DNA from: Mycoplasmatota bacterium
Lineage (GTDB): Bacteria > Bacillota_I > Bacilli_A > Izemoplasmatales > Izemoplasmataceae
Length of the DNA: 43,984 nt
Reading direction: 5' to 3'
Assembly (NCBI GenBank): GCA_030595255.1
Contig: JAUVDP010000007.1
Coordinates: forward strand, 1-43,984
The notes beneath the pieces were generated by a model that saw only the letters and a program-made list of their open reading frames with translations, did not search any database and was not told the origin of the DNA. A program made the translations under genes and the position numbers. Shown piece after piece: positions 7,353-17,635 of this stretch (positions within the stretch are counted from its first letter, which is position 1; each line of letters opens with the position of its first letter).

Positions 7353-8279
7353 TTATAAAACATTTTCTTCTATAGTATTAGAGTTTTGCTCTTCTATTTC
7401 AGCTAAAGCTTCGTAATACTTCGGTTGTTTAAATATTGTTCGGTTAATTACTAAGAATACAATTCCACCAGCTATCATTATTAAAGAGATAATTTGAGCT
7501 GTTCTTAATCCTGTATCACCTATATAAAGTGAATCTGTACGCATTGCTTCAATAAAGAATCTTCCAACACTATACCAAATTAAGTAAAATCCAATCATAT
7601 CACCAGTTCTAGTTAATTTAGTTCTTCTCAATATTAAAATTATAATAAATCCAATTACATTCCAAATTGATTCATATAAGAATGTTGGATGATAATATCT
7701 TAATCCATCAGGACCATATAAATACATATTATTAGTTATATAATCAGGTAAATGTAGTGTATCTGATAAGAATTCACGTTGTTCATCTAAAGATAAATTA
7801 CCAGCGCCACCTATTACTCCACCGTGAGCTTCTTGATTAAAGAAGTTACCCCATCTACCAAATGCTTGAGCAATTAAAAACCCTGGAGCCATTAAGTCAA
7901 AGACTTTAAATACATTAATCTTCTTATAGTGAGTATATATAATGACACTTACTAATGCAGTTAGGAAACCACCATGGATAGCAAGTCCTCCTTCAGAGAT
8001 ATTAATTATTTTCATTAAAGTATCTCCAACACTACCTGGTACATAAAATCTACTCCACTCAAACGCAACATACCATAGTCTTGTACCTGCTATTGATAAC
8101 GGAACAATAATTATAGCTCCATCAATAATAGTTTCACCACTAATACCTAACTTCTTACCTTCTTTAATACCTAGTAATATAGCGATTGCGAGTCCTAGTA
8201 AAATCATTAAACTATATTTTTGCCATTGGAAAAAACCCAAATCTATAAATATATCTGATAACGGCTGAAATTCATGCAT
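7353..8279 (-). CDS. lgt: Prolipoprotein diacylglyceryl transferase
   Basis: A 308-residue multi-helix membrane enzyme that transfers diacylglycerol from phosphatidylglycerol to the lipobox cysteine of prolipoproteins. Family signatures: GGLAIHGG (catalytic His region), FGRWGNFFNQEAHGG (the Lgt signature) and YHPTFLYESIWN. The C-terminus is a charged extension. AGAGGT lies just before the ATG and overlaps the hprK stop region. Its substrates would include the three lipoproteins of this window (lipobox cysteines at residues 23, 17 and 20 of the genes starting at 36354, 29359 and 28505). The hprK-lgt pair is a conserved Firmicutes arrangement. Confidence 0.96.
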   Translation of the reverse strand: MHEFQPLSDIFIDLGFFQWQKYSLMILLGLAIAILLGIKEGKKLGISGETIIDGAIIIVPLSIAGTRLWYVAFEWSRFYVPGSVGDTLMKIINISEGGLAIHGGFLTALVSVIIYTHYKKINVFKVFDLMAPGFLIAQAFGRWGNFFNQEAHGGVIGGAGNLSLDEQREFLSDTLHLPDYITNNMYLYGPDGLRYYHPTFLYESIWNVIGFIIILILRRTKLTRTGDMIGFYLIWYSVGRFFIEAMRTDSLYIGDTGLRTAQIISLIMIAGGIVFLVINRTIFKQPKYYEALAEIEEQNSNTIEENVL

Positions 8280-8291
8280 AACTTAGTACCT

Positions 8292-9221
8292 CTACTTTAC
8301 TTTCTTTTTTTGTTTTATGTGCGAGTCTATTTTATCTACAAATTCTTTAGCAGAATCTGTTCCTAAAAACTTTAATCTTGAATTCATAGCTGCAACTTCT
8401 ACTAAAGAAGCGATATTTCTACCTGGAGATACTGGAATTCTAACAACTGAAACCTCAGTATCAAAAAGGTGCATAGTTTCATCAGCTATCCCTAAACGAT
8501 CATAATCTTTTTTAGGATCCCATTGTTCTAATTCTACTATTAACATTACTTTCTTGTTTTCTTTATATGCTTTAGCTCCAAATAACTTAACTACATTTAA
8601 TATCCCAATACCTCTGATTTCTAAGTATTCTTTTAATAAATCAGGAGCTTCTCCTACTACTGTACCAATAGCTTTTTGATAGCAATCAACTCTATCATCA
8701 GCTACTAATTGATGTCCTCTTCTAACTAATTCAAGTGCAACTTCACTTTTCCCAAGTCCACTCTTTCCTCTAATTAAAACACCAATACCACTTATATCAA
8801 CTAAAGTACCATGAAGACTTAATCTTTCACTTATTTTACTATTTAAATACTGAAATAAGCTACTAATAAGCTCACTAGATGTTTTTTTAGCTTTTAAAAC
8901 AGGAATATTATACTCATTCCCTTTTCTAATAAAGATATCAGGAACTTCTCCATTTAACGAGAAAATAAATACCGGAGGTTTTCCTTTAAATAACATATCA
9001 ACTCTAGTTTCTTGTTCTTCATGAGATATCCATCCAAGGAAAGTAACTTCTTTACTTCCAAGTACTTGAATCCTTACACTTTCATAAAAATCAAAAAGAC
9101 CAGCAAGTTCAACTCCTGGACGTGATACTTGAGGAATCTCAATTACACTATCAAGTCCTTGTTTACCAGCTAAAACTTTAAATTTATAATCTTGACACAA
9201 ATCTTTAACAGTTAATTCCAT
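8292..9221 (-). CDS. hprK: HPr kinase/phosphorylase
   Basis: A 309-residue HprK. It phosphorylates, and dephosphorylates, Ser46 of the phosphotransferase protein HPr, and so is central to carbon catabolite control in Firmicutes. Seen: N-terminal domain opening with MELTVKDL, His138 in LHGTLVDI, Walker A GKSGLGKS (152-159) and the HprK signature EIRGIGILNV. AGGTGA precedes the ATG. It lies in a run with an upstream small membrane gene (6-base gap) and lgt downstream (12-base gap). Its presence implies a PTS with HPr elsewhere in the genome (inference). Confidence 0.96.
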   Translation of the reverse strand: MELTVKDLCQDYKFKVLAGKQGLDSVIEIPQVSRPGVELAGLFDFYESVRIQVLGSKEVTFLGWISHEEQETRVDMLFKGKPPVFIFSLNGEVPDIFIRKGNEYNIPVLKAKKTSSELISSLFQYLNSKISERLSLHGTLVDISGIGVLIRGKSGLGKSEVALELVRRGHQLVADDRVDCYQKAIGTVVGEAPDLLKEYLEIRGIGILNVVKLFGAKAYKENKKVMLIVELEQWDPKKDYDRLGIADETMHLFDTEVSVVRIPVSPGRNIASLVEVAAMNSRLKFLGTDSAKEFVDKIDSHIKQKKKVK

Positions 9222-9227
9222 CTATAA

Positions 9228-9794
9228 TCACCTCAAGTTCCTTTTACGGAAATTTTGTCTTAACATAGTACTTAAAATATATCTAATAATAGTAAATAAT
9301 CCTACAAATACAACAAATAATGTTTCATTAATAAAGTCTATTGATCTAACAAACAAGTACTGGTCTAGTACAAAGAATATAGCTACATATCCAAAGAAGA
9401 AAATAAAACCTAGTGACTTAACAATAAATTGAAAATGATTCATTAATATATATATACGATAATATGTTTCAATAATTGTATAAGTTAAAACAAATAACGC
9501 TATATAAGTAATATTATCATAAGTCGCAAAATTAAAGACCTCAATCAATAAGAAAGTTAAAGTAAGATTGAATATCAAGTTAAATACGAAGTTAATATAT
9601 ACATTATGATGAAAAACACCGCCAAACTCTATGGCAATGAACCCTTTTTTCTTTTTAGCTCCTAAATCTTCTTTATTAGCTTTTTCAAGTTCTTGAATAG
9701 CTTTTAAAAGACTTTCTAATTCTTTTTTCTCTTCCTCAGAAGGAACTAATTCATCTTCAATCTTCTCTTCTTCAGTAATTGGATCTTTTTCCAT
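9228..9794 (-). CDS. Four-helix membrane protein with acidic coiled N-terminus, function unknown
   Basis: I do not recognise a family. The 188-residue protein starts with about 45 charged residues rich in Glu/Lys (EEEKKELESLLKAIQELEK, likely coiled coil), then a Lys cluster (AKKKKGF), and then four hydrophobic segments at roughly 62-86, 91-113, 122-146 and 151-172, ending in a basic tail (RQNFRKRNLR). Both ends are probably cytoplasmic. It is squeezed between uvrA (4-base gap) and hprK (6-base gap), where other Firmicutes often carry small envelope genes (PspC- or holin-like), but I see no clear match to either. Confidence 0.75.
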   Translation of the reverse strand: MEKDPITEEEKIEDELVPSEEEKKELESLLKAIQELEKANKEDLGAKKKKGFIAIEFGGVFHHNVYINFVFNLIFNLTLTFLLIEVFNFATYDNITYIALFVLTYTIIETYYRIYILMNHFQFIVKSLGFIFFFGYVAIFFVLDQYLFVRSIDFINETLFVVFVGLFTIIRYILSTMLRQNFRKRNLR

Positions 9795-9798
9795 AATT

Positions 9799-12612
9799 CT
9801 ACACCTCTAATACTTTTTTCAAGTAATACCCCGTATAACTATCTTTATTATTACTTACTTCTTCAGGAGTACCTGTCGCTATAACCATACCACCCATATC
9901 TCCACCTTCGGGTCCTAAATCAATAATATTATCTGCGACCTTAATTACATCGAGATTATGTTCAATAATTATAACAGTAGCACCTAAATCAACGATATGA
10001 TTAATTACTTTTAATAACCTTTTAACATCATCAGTATGAAGCCCAGTTGTTGGCTCATCTAAAATGTATAACGTGTTTTCAGTTATACGTTTATGAAGTT
10101 CTTTAGCTAACTTAACACGTTGTGCTTCCCCACCACTTAAAGTAGTTGCTGGTTGTCCTATTTTTAAATATCCAAGACCAACATTATTCAATGTAGTTAA
10201 CTTATTAAAAGCCTTAGGAATATTCTTAAAGAATACCACTGCTTCTTCAATAGTCATTTTTAAGACATCACTAATATTTTTACCTTTATACTTAACTTCT
10301 AATGTTTCAGAATTATATCTTTTACCATTACATACTTCACAAGGTACATAAACATCAGGTAAGAAATGCATTTCTATTTTAATTAATCCGTCTCCACTAC
10401 ATGTTTCACATCTTCCACCTTTAACATTAAAGCTAAATCTACCTTTTTTATATCCTCTAAGCTTAGCTTCATTAGTTAAAGCAAACATATCTCTAATATC
10501 ATCAAATACACCAGTATAAGTTGCAGGATTACTTCTTGGAGTTCTCCCAATAGGTGATTGATCAATATTAATTATCTTCTCAAAGTTCTTTGTACCTTCT
10601 AAGGTATCAAAATCTCCTTGTTTCTTCTTTTTACGATAGATCTGATTAGATAGACCTTTATACAAACATTCGTTTATAAGACTGCTTTTACCACTACCTG
10701 AGACACCTGTGACTACAGTTAAAATACCTTTAGGTACTTTAACATCAATATTCTTTAAATTGTTTTGTCTAGCACCTTTTATTTCAATATATCCGTTATC
10801 ATGTGATCTTCTTGAATCAGGAACATCTATTTTTTTTCTACCTGAAAGATATTCGCCAGTAATACTTTTTCTTGATTTTAAGATTTGATTTACTGTCCCT
10901 TGGAAAATAACTTCTCCACCCATTGAACCAGCACCTGGACCTATATCAATAATTTGATCAGCTTCATACATTGTCTCTTCATCATGTTCAACAATAAGTA
11001 ATGTATTTCCAAGATCTCTCATTTTCTTTAAAGTGTTAATTAGTTTTTTATTATCTCTTTGATGAAGCCCTATACTAGGCTCATCAAGCACATATAATAC
11101 CCCAGTTAATTGAGAACCGATTTGTGTAGCTAATCTAATTCTTTGACTTTCTCCACCACTTAGTGTCGCAGCTTGTCTTGATAAAGTTAAATAGTTTAAT
11201 CCAACATTTTCTAAAAATGACAATCTTCCAATTATCTCTTTTAAAACCATTTCACTTATTTTTTTATCTGTCTCATTTAATTCTAAATTTTCTAAGAATT
11301 TAATAGTCTCTTTAATAGAAAAATCAGTTAAATCAATAATATCCATTCCACCAACTTTAACACTTAAAGCTTTTTCATTTAACTTCTTACCATTACATAC
11401 AGTACAAGAGATTTCACTCATGTATCCTTCAATCCAATCTCTCATAAAACGAGAGGTAGTTTCCATATAACGACGTTCTAAGTTGTTAATAACACCTTCG
11501 TAAGTTCCATTTTTTTCATGTTTATAACTATCTTCAGTATGTCCACCAAAAGAAAACTTAATTTTAGCTTTACTACCATAAAGGATTACATTTAAATCCT
11601 TTTTCTTCATATCACATACAGGTATATTTAAATCAATATTATGATGATTTGCGGTTTGTCTTAACAAACTAAAAGTGTATGTTTCAGTATTTTGCCAGCC
11701 CTTAATAGCGCCACCTTCTATTGATAAATGCTTGTCAGGCATTAATAAATCTGGATCTATATGTCTTTTATGTCCTAGTCCATTACATTCAGCACAAGCT
11801 CCGTAAGGTGCATTAAATGAAAATAATCTAGGTTCTAAATCTCCAATACTAAAATCACAATGAGGACATGCATATTGTTCACTAAATACATGTATTTCAT
11901 CATTAATTAATACATTAGCTTTACCTTCACCAAGACCAGTTGCTGTTTCTAAACTTTCGAATAATCTAGATCTAATACCTTCTTTAATACGTAATCTATC
12001 AACCACTGCTTCAATTGTATATCTTTTATTTTTATCCATTTCAATGTCTTCATCTAAATCGTAAATTACAGAATTTACTCTGACTCTAACATATCCATCT
12101 TTTTTTAATTGTTCAAATATTTTATAGTGTGTTCCTTTTCTTTCTTTAACTAAAGGTGCGAGTATTATTACTCTACCTTCAGCGACTTCTAGCACTTTAT
12201 TAGTCATTTGTTCAATACTTTGGCTAGTTATTTCAACTCCATGAGTTGGACATATTGGTTTACCTATTCTAGCATATAACAGTCTTAAGTAATCGTATAT
12301 CTCAGTAACAGTCCCAACAGTTGATCTAGGATTCTTTGAAGTAGTCTTTTGATCAATACTAATCGCAGGACTTAATCCTTCAATACTTTCTACATCAGGT
12401 TTTTCCATATTACCAAGAAACTGTCTAGCATAAGCACTTAAGCTTTCAACATATCTTCTTTGTCCTTCTTTATATATAGTATCAAATGCTAAAGAAGACT
12501 TACCACTACCACTTAAACCTGTCATTACAACAAGTTTGTTTTTAGGTATACGTAAGTCAATATTTTTTAAGTTATTCTCTTTTGCACCTTTGATAATAAT
12601 TTCATTCAACAT
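9799..12612 (-). CDS. uvrA: Excinuclease ABC subunit A
   Basis: UvrA, the damage-sensing ATPase of nucleotide excision repair, acting with UvrB and UvrC (not in this window). Two ABC-type modules are visible: Walker A GLSGSGKS near the N-terminus with signature TLSGGESQRIRLA, and a second GVSGSGKS with TLSGGEAQRVKLA. Zinc-binding CxxC pairs occur in CPHCDF, CAECNG, CETCSGDG and CEVCNG. About 937 residues, normal. I place the start at the ATG at 12612: AGGTGA lies 5 bases before it and it follows the ligA stop by 5 bases; an in-frame GTG at 12621 overlaps that site and is less likely. Confidence 0.96.
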   Translation of the reverse strand: MLNEIIIKGAKENNLKNIDLRIPKNKLVVMTGLSGSGKSSLAFDTIYKEGQRRYVESLSAYARQFLGNMEKPDVESIEGLSPAISIDQKTTSKNPRSTVGTVTEIYDYLRLLYARIGKPICPTHGVEITSQSIEQMTNKVLEVAEGRVIILAPLVKERKGTHYKIFEQLKKDGYVRVRVNSVIYDLDEDIEMDKNKRYTIEAVVDRLRIKEGIRSRLFESLETATGLGEGKANVLINDEIHVFSEQYACPHCDFSIGDLEPRLFSFNAPYGACAECNGLGHKRHIDPDLLMPDKHLSIEGGAIKGWQNTETYTFSLLRQTANHHNIDLNIPVCDMKKKDLNVILYGSKAKIKFSFGGHTEDSYKHEKNGTYEGVINNLERRYMETTSRFMRDWIEGYMSEISCTVCNGKKLNEKALSVKVGGMDIIDLTDFSIKETIKFLENLELNETDKKISEMVLKEIIGRLSFLENVGLNYLTLSRQAATLSGGESQRIRLATQIGSQLTGVLYVLDEPSIGLHQRDNKKLINTLKKMRDLGNTLLIVEHDEETMYEADQIIDIGPGAGSMGGEVIFQGTVNQILKSRKSITGEYLSGRKKIDVPDSRRSHDNGYIEIKGARQNNLKNIDVKVPKGILTVVTGVSGSGKSSLINECLYKGLSNQIYRKKKKQGDFDTLEGTKNFEKIINIDQSPIGRTPRSNPATYTGVFDDIRDMFALTNEAKLRGYKKGRFSFNVKGGRCETCSGDGLIKIEMHFLPDVYVPCEVCNGKRYNSETLEVKYKGKNISDVLKMTIEEAVVFFKNIPKAFNKLTTLNNVGLGYLKIGQPATTLSGGEAQRVKLAKELHKRITENTLYILDEPTTGLHTDDVKRLLKVINHIVDLGATVIIIEHNLDVIKVADNIIDLGPEGGDMGGMVIATGTPEEVSNNKDSYTGYYLKKVLEV

Positions 12613-12617
12613 ATAAA

Positions 12618-14627
<2,010 letters not shown>

Positions 14628-14635
14628 TAATATAA

Positions 14636-16828
14636 TTAAATCTTCTTAATTGCGTTATGGTCCTTTTTAAAAATTTTAACTCCGTGAGGATGAGAAAACG
14701 CAATTTTACAATTTTCCCCAACTAAACTAATAATAGTTCCTTCACCATATTTATTATGAAAAATCTTATCAGCCTTATTTAGATCATTCTCTTGATAATT
14801 ATCCAAATTAGCCTTTCTTTGTCTTATTGAAGCAACATTTTTAGGTAATACTCTATTTGTTCTTTGTGATACTTTAAAAGTACTACTAGCCTTTTTTCCA
14901 TTAGTTCTAAATCCACTAGGTCTACTTGTGTATGCTTCATATCCTTCAATACTAAGCAACTCATCATCAATCTCTTTAACAAACAAACTTTCAACAGTAT
15001 GTTTGTTTTCTCCATACAAGTTTCTAACATTAGCGTTAGTTAAGAATAACAACTCTTTAGCTCTTGTTACTGCGACATACATTAATCTTCTTTCTTCTTC
15101 TAACATATTTGCTTCATTCGCTCGAATCATTGGGAATATCCCGTTTTCAAGTCCTATTACAAAGACAACTCTAAATTCTAACCCCTTCGCAGAATGTACA
15201 GTCATCAAGGTTACTCTATTATCATAGTCCTCATTATTCTCATCACTCTTCAAACTGATATCTTCAAGCAAGTATAAAAGCATGTCTTGTTTGCTTGATT
15301 GTGTGTAAATGCTTTGATTTTCATGTAAAATTGACTTAAATTCGAGTAAATTACTGTATCTGTCCTCAAATTTCTCATCCTTTTTTAAAGCCTTTAAGTA
15401 TCCTGAATCACTTAATATATAATCTACAAAGTCATTAAGGGGTAAAATATCAAACTGTTTTCTATAATCTATAATACTCTCTTTAAATAACATTAACTTA
15501 TTACTTACACTCTTTCCAAGAAATTCACTACTTTTATCAATTGCTTCAAATATATTAAGATCATATAAATACATATAGTCTTTTATCTTATTCAACGTCT
15601 TTTTACCTATTCCACGTCTTGGATTAGAAATTGCTCTTTCAAAACTAAAGAAGTCAGAAGAACTAAGAATCATCCTTAAATATGCGATAAAGTCCTTTAT
15701 CTCTCTTCTTTTATAAAAACTAGTATTACCTACTATCCCATAAGGGATATGCTTACTTAAGAAGTTATCCTCAAACATTCTAGATAAGTTATTCATTCGA
15801 TATAGAATAGCAAAATCACTAAATTTATATCCTTGTCTAGTTAATTTTAGTATCTTCTTAGAAATATACTCAACTTCATCCCTTTCAGTTGCGCCTTTAT
15901 ATTTAACAATACTTTCTCCAGAACCTTTACTAGAAAATAGTTTCTTCTCAATTCGATTATTATTATTTTGAATTATCTGATTTGCAGCTTTTAAAATATT
16001 GTTTGTGCTACGGTAATTTTCCTCTAATAAGACAATATGGTAATCTGGGTAATCTTCTCTAAACTTAGTGATATTCTTAATGTTAGCACCTCTAAAAGCA
16101 TATATACTCTGGTCCTCATCACCAACTATGAAGATATTTCTATTTTTACCTAGTATTAAAGATACAAGTTCATATTGAACGTTATTAGTATCTTGAAATT
16201 CATCAACTAATACATATTGAAATTTATCATTATATATCTTTTGTATATCAGGAAATTGTTTAAATAAATCAATAGTAAGTAACAATAAATCGTCAAAGTC
16301 TACCAAGTTATTATTAAATAAATACTTTTGATATTCATCAAATATATTTGACACTAAATCATCACTATAGATATCACTCTTATTTTTCATTTTAGAAATA
16401 CTGGTTCTAATCTTCTTTAATTCCTTTTGATCTGCTTCAGGCTTCTCTTCCTTTAAAATATCCTTGATAATCTTTTTAACATCATCATCATCAATAATTT
16501 GGAAGCCTCTTTTATAACCCAATAACTCAATATGGAATCTTAAGATTTTAGCACAAAAAGCATGGAATGTACTTATCCACATTTCACTTAATTTATGGTC
16601 TGTAAGGTTAACTACTCTTTCCTTCATTTCTCTCGCAGCTTTATTAGTAAAAGTAATTGCTAGAATATTACTAATATCCACGTTTTTTTTCTTTATTAAA
16701 TAAGCAATTCTTGTAGTAAGAACGCTTGTTTTACCGCTACCTGCGCCAGCAATTGCCATTACAGGACCCTCTGTCATAAGGACCGCTTCTCTTTGTTTTT
16801 CATTTAAATTTTCTAGTAAATTACTCAT
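14636..16828 (-). CDS. pcrA: ATP-dependent DNA helicase PcrA/UvrD family
   Basis: A 730-residue superfamily 1A 3'-5' helicase. Motif I GAGSGKT (28-34), motif Ia ITFTNKAA, motif II VDEFQDTN, motif III GDEDQSIYAFRGA, motif V TVHSAKGLEFRVVFV and motif VI YVAVTRAKELL are all intact. The tail after a basic linker (KIFHNKYGEGTIISL) is the Tudor-like domain of PcrA that contacts RNA polymerase. Roles: replication, plasmid/phage replication, repair and removal of stalled transcription complexes. The next gene is ligA, the usual Firmicutes pairing. AGGTGA precedes the ATG, and the promoter abuts the terminator of the preceding gene. Confidence 0.96.
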   Translation of the reverse strand: MSNLLENLNEKQREAVLMTEGPVMAIAGAGSGKTSVLTTRIAYLIKKKNVDISNILAITFTNKAAREMKERVVNLTDHKLSEMWISTFHAFCAKILRFHIELLGYKRGFQIIDDDDVKKIIKDILKEEKPEADQKELKKIRTSISKMKNKSDIYSDDLVSNIFDEYQKYLFNNNLVDFDDLLLLTIDLFKQFPDIQKIYNDKFQYVLVDEFQDTNNVQYELVSLILGKNRNIFIVGDEDQSIYAFRGANIKNITKFREDYPDYHIVLLEENYRSTNNILKAANQIIQNNNNRIEKKLFSSKGSGESIVKYKGATERDEVEYISKKILKLTRQGYKFSDFAILYRMNNLSRMFEDNFLSKHIPYGIVGNTSFYKRREIKDFIAYLRMILSSSDFFSFERAISNPRRGIGKKTLNKIKDYMYLYDLNIFEAIDKSSEFLGKSVSNKLMLFKESIIDYRKQFDILPLNDFVDYILSDSGYLKALKKDEKFEDRYSNLLEFKSILHENQSIYTQSSKQDMLLYLLEDISLKSDENNEDYDNRVTLMTVHSAKGLEFRVVFVIGLENGIFPMIRANEANMLEEERRLMYVAVTRAKELLFLTNANVRNLYGENKHTVESLFVKEIDDELLSIEGYEAYTSRPSGFRTNGKKASSTFKVSQRTNRVLPKNVASIRQRKANLDNYQENDLNKADKIFHNKYGEGTIISLVGENCKIAFSHPHGVKIFKKDHNAIKKI

Positions 16829-16844
16829 CTAATCACCTACTTAA

Positions 16845-16853
16845 ATTATACCA
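16845..16853 (-). promoter_or_regulatory. Extended -10 promoter of pcrA
   Basis: TGGTATAAT on the minus strand, a perfect TATAAT with a TGn extension. Its spacer and -35 region fall inside the preceding terminator hairpin, and no good -35 is seen. Expected start is about 16838, some 10 bases before the ATG, leaving room for AGGTGA only. Confidence 0.65.
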
Positions 16854-16880
16854 AAAAAAGCACTGAAAAGATAGTGCTTT
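16853..16880 (-). terminator. Intrinsic terminator of the alkyltransferase-like gene
   Basis: AAAGCACT / AGTGCTTT form an 8-bp stem with an 8-base loop, followed on the minus strand by seven T. It lies 11 bases after the upstream stop and immediately abuts the pcrA extended -10. Confidence 0.85.
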
Positions 16881-16891
16881 ACTAATCAAAT

Positions 16892-17194
16892 TTATATCAA
16901 TTTATATAAGTGTTTCTTTAAATCTATTTTCTTGTTTATTACATCAATTCCTTCACCTGACAACATCTCTGCTTGAATATATCCAGGTTCTCCAGTTAAT
17001 GAAATTATCCCTTTAGAATTAATAACTCTATGCCAAGGTAAATTGTGTTTTCTACTCATTGAATGAAGGATCCTACTAACTTGTCTAGCTCCGCGTGGAT
17101 TATTAGCAAGAGCTGCTATTTGTCCATAAGTCATTACTTTACCGCTTGGTATCATTTTAATTATCTCTAATACCTCTTCAGTAAACTTTGTCAT
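16892..17194 (-). CDS. Alkyltransferase-like protein (Cys replaced by Trp)
   Basis: A 100-residue homologue of the C-terminal DNA-binding domain of O6-alkylguanine-DNA alkyltransferase: IPSGKVMTYGQIA, the helix-turn-helix with its Arg finger (PRGARQVSRIL), then PWHRVINSKG. The alkyl-accepting Cys of the PCHRV motif is Trp54 here, the form seen in alkyltransferase-like (ATL) proteins such as E. coli YbaZ. ATL proteins bind alkylated guanines and channel them to nucleotide excision repair, which suits the presence of uvrA nearby (functional link inferred). Strong AGGAGG before the ATG; own promoter and terminator, so monocistronic. Confidence 0.9.
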   Translation of the reverse strand: MTKFTEEVLEIIKMIPSGKVMTYGQIAALANNPRGARQVSRILHSMSRKHNLPWHRVINSKGIISLTGEPGYIQAEMLSGEGIDVINKKIDLKKHLYKLI

Positions 17195-17222
17195 AAAATT
17201 ACCTCCTAACTGTTACATGTAT

Positions 17223-17231
17223 ATAATAACA
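17223..17231 (-). promoter_or_regulatory. Extended -10 promoter of the alkyltransferase-like gene
   Basis: TGTTATTAT on the minus strand, between the csp terminator and the AGGAGG of the alkyltransferase-like gene. The -35 position is T-rich and lies in the terminator tail. The identical nonamer precedes the glnS leader. Confidence 0.5.
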
Positions 17232-17243
17232 AATAAAAGAAAA

Positions 17244-17271
17244 TAAAAAAAGCTGAATAAATTCAGCTTTT
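17244..17271 (-). terminator. Intrinsic terminator of the cold-shock gene
   Basis: AAAGCTGAAT pairs with ATTCAGCTTT around a very short loop, followed on the minus strand by a run of T. It starts 10 bases after the csp stop. Confidence 0.87.
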
Positions 17272-17281
17272 AATTTTGAAA

Positions 17282-17479
17282 TTAGATACTTTCGATGTTT
17301 GATGCTTGAGGACCTTTGTCCCCGTCAACAACGTCAAAAGATACTCTTTCATTTTCGTCTAAACTTTTGAATCCGTCTTTTTGAATTTGTGAGTAATGAG
17401 CGAAAATGTCTTGCCCTTCATCAGTAGTAATAAATCCGTATCCTTTTTCAGAATTAAACCATTTAACTTTACCAGTCAT
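17282..17479 (-). CDS. Cold-shock domain protein (CspA/CspB family)
   Basis: A 65-residue single-domain nucleic acid chaperone. [14 protein letters not shown] contains RNP1 (KGYGFI, 12-17) and DIFAHY (24-29) is the RNP2 equivalent, slightly altered from the usual VFVHF. Such proteins melt RNA secondary structure and act as transcription antiterminators. I choose the ATG at 17479: GGAGGT sits 7 bases upstream, and an earlier in-frame ATG at 17494 would lie inside that ribosome binding site. The leader of roughly 110 bases is long for this genome, as is common for cold-shock mRNAs. Monocistronic with a strong terminator. Confidence 0.95.
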   Translation of the reverse strand: MTGKVKWFNSEKGYGFITTDEGQDIFAHYSQIQKDGFKSLDENERVSFDVVDGDKGPQASNIESI

Positions 17480-17594
17480 GTTTGTTACCTCCATATTTTA
17501 TTTGTTCCTTACTGCAAATACTGCTTTATAAAATATAAAAGTAACTTGGTTAATTTTCATTTTATTACATTATTTGATTTTTCAGGTCTATTAC

Positions 17595-17622
17595 ATAATA
17601 CACTATACAAATCAAATTGCAA
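17595..17622 (-). promoter_or_regulatory. Promoter of csp with long 5' leader
   Basis: TTGCAA (17617-17622) and TATTAT (17595-17600) lie 16 bases apart on the minus strand. The expected start near 17588 gives a leader of about 109 bases before the ATG, AT-rich with no strong hairpin that I can see by eye. No clear terminator separates glnS from this promoter. Confidence 0.65.
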
Positions 17623-17635
17623 GCGAATTGTATAT

